DNA of 64,000 nt from NCBI RefSeq assembly GCF_035046505.1, contig NC_089822.1:41767159-41831158 (forward strand). Reading direction: 5' to 3'. The DNA is from Tiliqua scincoides (lineage: Eukaryota > Chordata > Lepidosauria > Squamata > Scincidae). This document shows, piece by piece, positions 53,301 through 62,300 of the stretch. Made by a program: the position numbers and the translations under genes. The notes beneath the pieces are model-generated. The model saw nothing but the letters and a program-made list of their open reading frames with translations, had not been told where the DNA came from and searched no databases. Position 1 is the stretch's first letter, and each line of letters opens with the position of its first letter.

Positions 53301-56300
53301 CCACTACTAACAGTATATAATAATAAAATGACAGTAATTGCTTGTGTGAGGCAATACATGAACAAGTACATTGGTAGGAGTAATAGTTCTGCATACAGAG
53401 AACAATGATAAATCCATTGTACATAACTTTTCTAATGTTTAGTAACACATTTTTTAAATTTTAGCTGGAGTATTTTATGATTCAAAGCCTGAATCAGAAG
53501 TCATCTGAAAAAATGAAGAAAAGGAAAAAAAGCCATAAGTGCCATGGAGTTAAACCACCTCAACTTGATCAGCCAGGTAGAATAAATTCCAGAGTTTGAG
53601 TTGCTATAGGTATATTTTATTTCTACTTATATTACAATTTAAATTCGTATTTCATAGATTTCTTTGAGTAAACACTGCTTTATTTTTATTTTATACTAAA
53701 TTTATTTTCTAAGAATGTGCTGAAGATATGTGATTAGATCTGTCTTTTTAAAACTCTTTAAAAAACAACTGCAGCACCACATGAATTGCATCAGAACCAC
53801 TCCTTTGGGAGATGGGGTTTTTGTTCTTTTCTCTGTACTGATTTCCCAATGTGAAGTGTCCTGCTTAACTGCTATTTGCCCAGCTGGGGAAAACATAGAA
53901 TGGGAACATAAAAAGAGGGAGAATTTACATTGGGAAAAAATTTGAAGAGGAAGGGTTAAAAAAAGTTCTTCCAACACTGCATCCCCCTTGCTATAGCTGC
54001 TATTTAAAAGAAAAATTAAAGAGACAAGGGATTCAAGAATGAATCTCCAATGATTTGATGGTTTCACTCAAGTTCAAATGAGTAGGTAGGCTGAGGTAGA
54101 GGTAGACTTCTCTCAAAGATGTATCTTTGATGTATCTCAGGGCTTCAGCCCTTCTGCCGTTCAGCTGAAACTGGAGCCAGCTTTGGTTTTCCATACATCC
54201 TTTCACCCAATGGTCCTTCTTCTCAGATAGCAGTGATGCCCATTCCACATATTATTGCTGTTAGATTTTCATGAGCTCAGGCCACTCATGCACATGACAA
54301 AAAATGGATTTTATGAGAGGATTGCACCAAATCCTCATGCCAGTTCAAAGTGTCCTGGGTCATAGAGAGTCACATATAATAGAGAGAAAGGAACAGCAGT
54401 AGCAGTGAAAAGTGAGTACTACAAGCTACTTTTTTTGGTAGATCACAAGCTACCACAAGAGTGCTGGATTTTACTCATGCCCAACAAGCAGTTCTTACAT
54501 AATTTCTTTTTGTAGACATTAAAGTTTTGCTTTCATACTGCATTTTTTAATCTGACTACTGCAAAATTAATGATTCTAAGAGCTTATACAGATGTCCCCC
54601 CTATATCCGTGGGGGATACATTCCTGAGGCCACCACTGATACCTGAAACTGTGAATAGCAGAGAACCCTATTCAGATCCCCCCCTTGTTGCGCTCATGGC
54701 TCACCCCTTTCCATTTGTAAATGCTTTGCAAAAGGCAGCTTTTTTCCTTTTGTTTTGGAATGCTTTGAAAAAGGAAGCAGACAGCAAGAACCTAGACTTT
54801 TAGCTGCTAGAGGAACGCTAGAGGAGGCAACAGTGAGAATGCTAACAGGAAGCAGTCTAGGGTTCTTGCCATCTGCCTGCCTCTTCTGCTGGCCACTTCC
54901 TGTTAGCATTCTCACTGTCACCTCCTCCAGCAGCTGTGAGTTTAGTTTCTTGGTATTTGCTTCCTTTTCCAAAGTGTTCCAAAGCAAAAGAAAGGAAAAG
55001 CTGTCTTTTGCAAAGTGTTTGCAAACAAAGAGAGGTGAATCATGAACATGAAGATGGAATTTGAGAACCATGGATAAGTGAAACAGTGATTATGGGATCT
55101 GCTGAAATGGGGGGGAACCTGTATTTATCAGGTGACTTGTCAGAATTTAAAAGACATAAGAATAAAATATTTCTGCAAATTATGTAGTCTGCAGTGTACC
55201 GTTGGACTTAACCAGGGCATATCTTCACCACTATCTAGCAGGCGCTAGCTGTTTCACTTGAGGCGTCTTGCAATGCTGATAGGAGATGATGGAAAGACTT
55301 CCCAAAATATATCTATTGTCCCCCCTTCCCCCCAGCTTTTGCTTCTCTGAGAATTGTCTGGGGCAGTGAGAAGTTCCTGCTTTCCAGCCTCTGTCGCTCA
55401 TAACCAAACTAGACGCTTTGTTAAGGCTGCTGTCAGAATGTCAGCTATGCCTCTGCTTCTGCACCCCTGCTTTGTAGCATGCAGTACAGTTTACCTATTA
55501 CAATATTTTGCATTTCATCATCCATACCAGCAGCAGCATATGATATTCAATATAACATCTAGTTTGGCACTGAGAACAGCTGCAGAAATCATGTGACCAT
55601 AAAAGAAAACAAACAGAAGGATTCTCCTGGGATTAAATTCAGAAACACTTGATAGACTGAAAAAATAGTTAAAAATGTTCACTAAATAAAGAGTTGAAAT
55701 TTAAGCAAAATGTATTGAAGGATAAAATGTGTTTGTTTTAGGAACTGAAGTGTATTAAAGAGACATTTATTTAGGACATTCAGAAAAATGCCCTTAGGTC
55801 ACTTAATCCAGTTCCTGGGAATAAAAATGCTTTTGTTTGCATTGTACCTAATGCAAGTTTGGAGATACAAAAAGTTCATTCATGATTTACTTTTCTAATA
55901 TCTCACTTTTGTAGAAAAAATGCCAATCTTAAAAGGTGAAGCCTCGCATTATGACTCCGACTTACATAATCTGTTGTTCTGCTGCCAGTGTGTGGATGTG
56001 ATTTTTTATTCTGAAGACTGGAAGGAAATAGCAGAAGCTCACAGAATTGTTTTGTGCTCTGTTAGCCATGTCTTCATGTTACTGTTTAATGTGAAGAACC
56101 CAGCTGACATTCAAGATTCCTCTATCATTAGAACTGCTCATACCCTTTTTGCAGCAACCCAGGAAGCTGTGTTTCCAGTTTTAAACCAAGGCTCATCGTG
56201 CAATTCACCAGTAAGAGTCATTGTTAAAGACTCTTTCTTCTGTTCTTGTTTGTCAGACATTCTGCACTTCATTTATTCAGGTATCCTGTTAGAATCGTTC

Positions 56301-59300
56301 CAGCTGCTTTTTGTCTTTTACCAAAAAAGTGCTAACCTACCGCAGTAGGGCTGTATATTATCTCATTAGTATATGGGCCTAGTTCTCGATGGATAGTAAA
56401 CATGTTTAAAAATGGCTATGCCATTTCAGGCTACGGGTGAAGGCTCACATGATTGAATGGTTTTTGTTTTTTATAAATCAGCACATGGAAAACTGGCTTG
56501 TCAGGGAGAAGGCTGGGCTAAAACCTTTCACCCAACCATCTAATTTCCTGTGTGGAGAGATTTTCTTTATAGAGAAGGCTCACTTCATGTGAGACCCCAT
56601 CTACAATCTAAAGCAGTGGTTCTCAAATCTGTCAGGACCCGCCAGAAGTGGTGTCATGACTGGAAGTGACATTATCGAGCAGGAAATTTTTTAACAATCT
56701 AGGCTGCAATCCTACCCACAATTACCCAGGAATAAGTCCATTTACTATCATTATTAAAACAATATACATAGTAGCTTGTTAAAAGTACAGGTCTGTAACA
56801 TTTCCCCAAATGCAGTCACAGACCGTGGTAGCATCAAGTCTAATATATTAAAAATAAAATGTTGAAATGAAATGAATCCACCTGAAATTGGCTTATGACC
56901 CACTTAGTGGGTCCCAAACCACAGTTTGAGAAACACTTGTCTAAAGTAATACAGGCCAGAGAGAGGTTCATCAAATTACTGGCATGTTTCAGACATAATG
57001 CTAAACTACGATTTAATGCTAAACTGTGATTTAATGGTACGTGAACAAGTGCCCAATCCTATCCAATTTTTCAGCACTGGTGTAGCTGCAATGCAACCTG
57101 AGGTAACAAATGTTCCCATACCTTGAGGAGGCCTCAGTGACTGCCTTCCCATCACAGGATGCAGCGTACACCCCATTGGCACGGCTACACCGGCACTGGA
57201 AAATTGGATAGGATTGGACCCTAAGGTAGCTACTGGCTTTTTATACTTCCCTTTCCCTTCCCTCTAATGTGTGAGAGGAGGGTGAAAGCTTTTCATTGAA
57301 AACTTGAAATGAAAGTTAAACTTTAAAAAGTAACTACTGTTCTGTGTTCCTTACAAACTCAGGAACTGCAGTTTGTTAACTAACTAGAGTTGGAGTAAAC
57401 CAGAATATCAGATCATTATTTGATTCTGTTTTGATATCTGGCTTGTTGTATGTCTTATTAGTTAATTAGTTGAGGAAGTGCAATACCTCAAGTTCGTCTG
57501 TAACGCGAAACTACAGTTGTGTTCATAATTTGGAAGCAGACACTTTCACTTCTACTATCTTTGTCAGAGGTGAAGAGGTGGCAGGGGAGTATGAAAGCTA
57601 GCAGCTTCCTTAGGCTAGTTCGCACAGCATTACATTGCATAGCACATTATGTTTTAACTGGGCCAGTGAGAGCTAGGTCATAGTCTTGTGATGACTCAAG
57701 GGTTTCTGGCATTCTACCTGCAGTACTTTTGTGCACAGAATCTTATTCTCTTCTATGAATAAGACTATTCTCAGTGCACATAATGAAAGATGCCTGTGTG
57801 TGAGTGAAGTGCTTTTGTTCACAGAAGTGAACAGGACCTCTGTGCACAAGAGGCTTGGAATTGAAACTAGTTTTCTGCAGATCAGACTGAGGAGAAATTA
57901 ACATATAAGAGTCAGTGTAGATGCCATCAGACTTCGTATTTGCACAGCAAGTTGACTAGGTGTCAGTCTGAACCATTTTCTTTATTATTTTAAAAATGTA
58001 AATGCTTATTTACATTTTTAAATAATCATCTAATGCCATGCAATGGCACTGGAGCATGAGCTGTATGCTGAGGGGAGGGAGGGATGATCAGCCAGCAAGA
58101 GGTAAGTAAAAAAGTCTCGATAGGCTGTCTGATTGCCTGTGGGTCTCATTGGACATATGCCAGCTATTTTGCTGGCATAAGGAGAGGAAGAGGTGGCGTG
58201 AGTTGGAAAATTGAGGATAGGATCTGGCATGTGCTTTTGCTGCTGAGATCTATCCTCTACAGCCTACCTCCTAACTCTCCACCACAAACTGCCCCCTTCA
58301 CCATCTTGTTTGGGTCAGTGGAGCATCTGGGTGAGTCTGGTGCATGTGTGGAGCTGCTGGTCGTTTCCACCAATAGCTCCATTGCATGCAACAGTGGCAT
58401 GACCTTTGTGCTTCACAGGCCATTTACAACAGTGGATTGATCTATCTGCTGTTGTAAATGGTCCATAAGATTGAGCCATATGACATTTTGCTGAATTGGA
58501 CTTTGAGTGATTTGTGTAAGGAGACAAGCAAGACCTTCATTAAAGAGGTGGCGTGTGCTTAAGCAAGTGGCATCAAAACTGAAGATAGTTTCACTGCCAA
58601 GCAATAACTCAATGCTGTATCAATATAAGGCTTTCCCATAATCCAGTGGTAGTTATCTTGTAGTGGTACACAGATAACAATAGGATGCAGTCTGTGTGAA
58701 CTGGAATCTGTCTAACAAATTTAGGCTATAATCCTGTACACATTTACCTGAGAGTAAGTACTATTGAACTCAATGGGATCTACTTCTGAGTAGATGTGTA
58801 TTGAATTGTGCTGTTATACAGTTCACAAAACTAGTGGAAGACCCTCTAGCTCATTTCTGAATTTGTTTTTTTTCCAGGGGAATGCTAAAAAAAACCCCTT
58901 GTCCTTTAGATTTTTTTCTTAATGAAAACAAATGGATGAAGCAGGCGCTCCCTTTTTTGCCAGTTTCTCACCATCTTCTTTCATGTACCTACCTGGGGAA
59001 AAAAGGAAAGGTTAACTAGTATCTGGCAGGGAGGGCTCATCAGAGATAATGCCTTTCCAGCTCCTCCCTAATTGGTTATGATGCTTTTGGAATTCCTACC
59101 AAGGAATATGGAACTTGTTGTTTTCTTCCCCTTTTTCATTCAGTTCAGGAGACAGAGAAAACTGCAATCCCATGCTCTCCAGCAGGACATGGGAGAGAGT
59201 ATGAGATTTCTAGTTTGCCTCCTGATTCATTCTGGTAGGCAGGAGAAACAATATGTTGATTCATTTTCAGTAGTAGAGTATGAGGCCTGTATGCAGGTTG

Positions 59301-62300
59301 CTCTTGTACACAGCAAGCTACTGAAGGTTACTCCTAGCCTTTCTCAAAAGAAAGGGCTAGCAGGACAGGTTAAATAGTGGAAGGAGTGTGTGATTTCTGT
59401 TATGAGCCCAATCTGAATTTAAAGGAGCGTGGGTCCAGCTTGTAACACAGTTAGATTTCCTGAACTTGTGGGATTTGAATTCCAAATTATCTCAATTCCT
59501 AATTTGTTCCCATCACGGAGAGTAGTTAAGCTTTACAGGTAGTTATTTCCAAAAAACATGTACATGAAAACAGTCCTTGGGATTGGGCAAAATGCGATGG
59601 AGGAATTGTTCCCAAAGTCCTCCTTAGGAGGAGAGAACCACCTTAGTGGTTCCTTAGTAGCAAGGGTAGGGGATTGCTGCAATTCGATCCCCAGGAAAGA
59701 CGGAGGGTTTCTGGCTTACCTGAAGCCAATGACAGGCTCTGAAGGGTGTGGGGAGCCCCATAGACTCCCCAAGCCTGGAAAATAAAGAAAAGCACTATCG
59801 GAAGTCACTTGTGGATTCAGATTGTAAAACTGGAAGTGACTTCTAATTGCAATTTTATTTTCCAGGTTTGGGGAGCCCACACCCCTCAGAGCCCATTGCT
59901 AGCTTCAGATAAGCCAGAACCTCCCCCTTCCCCCAGCAGCAGTTCCTGGGGATCATGTTGCTGCAATCCCCCTGTCCCTACTCCTTAAGAGGCAGACCTG
60001 AGTGCTTCCCTGGCTTCCCAGTTTTATTTTTTCAGTTTTCAACTTTTATCAGAGTTTTTAGCTTAGTTTTTAGTCTTTAGTTTTTAGCACTTAGTTTTTA
60101 GTTTTAGTACGGACCACAGCACTCATCCTAAAAAAAACAAAAACTTTTATAGTCCAGTATGAAGTACAGCCATGAAAGCCTTAGCATGTTTATGTTCCCT
60201 GGCTGGTGGGTCACAACCCATCAGTTTGGGAACCACTGCATGGAGTAATACACTAAGGCTGCAGTCCTAACCACGCTTTCCTGAGAGTAAGCCCCATTGA
60301 ACAAAATAGGACTTACTTCTGAGTACACCTGGTTAGGATTGTGCCCTGAGTAACTCCAAGTAAGCCCCTTTGATAAACAGAATTAAAATAACAAGAAACA
60401 GAATAGTGTCTGGTGGATTGTATCCTATTGGGCCAATACAAGACTCCTCCAATGTGGGACACTCACTTTGTGTAAATGGAGCTTGTACATTCAAAATGGC
60501 TTCTCTAGACCAGGGGTGTCAAACATAAGGCCCGGGGGCCAGATGTGGCCCTCAGAAGCTTTTTATCTGGCCCTTGGACTTTCAGCTTCTGAGCAATACT
60601 GAGGTGACACTGCTGAAAGGGTGGCCAGCATGATAATTTGGCTCTCCCATATCTTGAAATATGATCAAGATTTCTGTATTTTCTCTCCTGTCATTAGCAG
60701 CCAATGAGTTCCTACACAAGAACAGAGTGTTTATTTCTGGTTTTGACCTGTTTAATGACATCACTTCCTATGTAATGACATCACCTCTGGCCCTCAGCAG
60801 GCATTATGAATGCTATTCGGTCCTCTGTATGAAATGAGTTTGACACCCCTGCTCTAGACAGTGCATTTGGGAACAACCTCACCCAATTGCCCATCGAGTG
60901 CCTTGAGTGATCCTGACATTGCTCTGAATGGGGAAGCTCATCCTTTCCAAGAGTTCTCCAAATGTCATGGAACACAATGCAGGGCTATGGAGCAGGCTGT
61001 ACACCTTATATTTTTTCTTGTATATCCAAGATTTTGGACTCTGACAATTTGATTCTAAATTTTAGTGCTGAGTATATGTGTATGTAAAACAGATGGCTTC
61101 TGAAACTTTATAAAGCCTGTTGGTCAATAACAAGCTTCCTGTCCAATTCAGGTAAGCCTAGAGGAAAAACCCACTACTGAAGAATGCTGCAACTTGAGTT
61201 TCAGTCAGGGGAGGCATTAGAGTTTGGTCAGACTGGGCAGTCGGGCCCATAACCATCCAAGGACCCACTGATCCCTGACCCCTCCAAATCAATGGTAGCG
61301 GTAATGCCCAATATGCCATTAAAGAGGTGGGTGGGAGTGTCACGGGAGACTGTGCAGGACTATGCCCTTAGCACCCTGGCATGATGCTTGTATAAGCCAT
61401 AATTCTGGTGGACTACCAATAGGATCGTTTCTTTGTCTTGACCCCCTCCAGTGTGAAGCATCACCCTTACTTGCATTCATTTAACAAATTACAAAATAGT
61501 ACGACTATGAATGGAAAAAAGGAATTGTGTCACATGTTATTTATTATTATTTATCACATGTTATTTATTATTTAGTAACATATCCTATCCTTTCCCATCT
61601 GGCCTTCCCTTCTTCATTATTTGCTTTAGGTTTTGTGGTTGTATTCTGTGTTTTGTTTTAATGTGTTTTTTTTATTGCACTATTCTTTATTATTTAAAAG
61701 GTTACATTTCCTAATTATTGTGCCTAATATCTTGTTCCTATTTTTGCACTAACTCTACACCATCTTGAACATTTATTTGAAGGGAAAGGCAGGATATAAA
61801 TCATTTAGAGTGGCATTTCTCAATGTTTGTCCCAATTGTACCACTTCACATGGTCCACCTATTGGAAGTACCACTGGAAGTAATTGGCAATGAGGTCAGA
61901 TGCAACACGACATACACAGCATATAAGAGGCTCAGGGGAACAGGAGGGCTTTTTTGAGCTTGTGAAAAGCACACGCTGGAGCTCTGTCTGGCAAGCTGAG
62001 CTTCCTACTGCTTCTTGTCGCGTTGCATTTCTGGTCTTGCTGCCAGGTGGTAGGGGTCTAGCAAATACCACCTGACACCACCTCAAGTACCACCAGTGGG
62101 ACAAGTACCACTGGTTGAGAAACAGTGATTTAGAGAAATAGTGCCCATGACACCCATACAACTACATTACTCACATTAATAAATAATAATAAATAATAAT
62201 AATAAATAATAGATTTGGTATTGGTGTAAGTGAGATTTGCCTTTTCCCAGGTTCCAAATTCAGTGTATCCTTGTGGTAAAAAAATACAGTACATTTGCAA

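Larger units (their letters stand above)
46288..53464 (+). other. RHOBTB3 intron after residue 191
   Basis: Contains a probable solo LTR (46431-46798), an inverted-end element (46910-47125), about 1.8 kb of unidentified possibly repeat-derived sequence (47130-48900), a SINE inside a hAT element (49055-49440), a CR1 fragment (49441-50150) and several hAT elements to 52737. 52745-53460 has nothing recognised. Confidence 0.55.
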
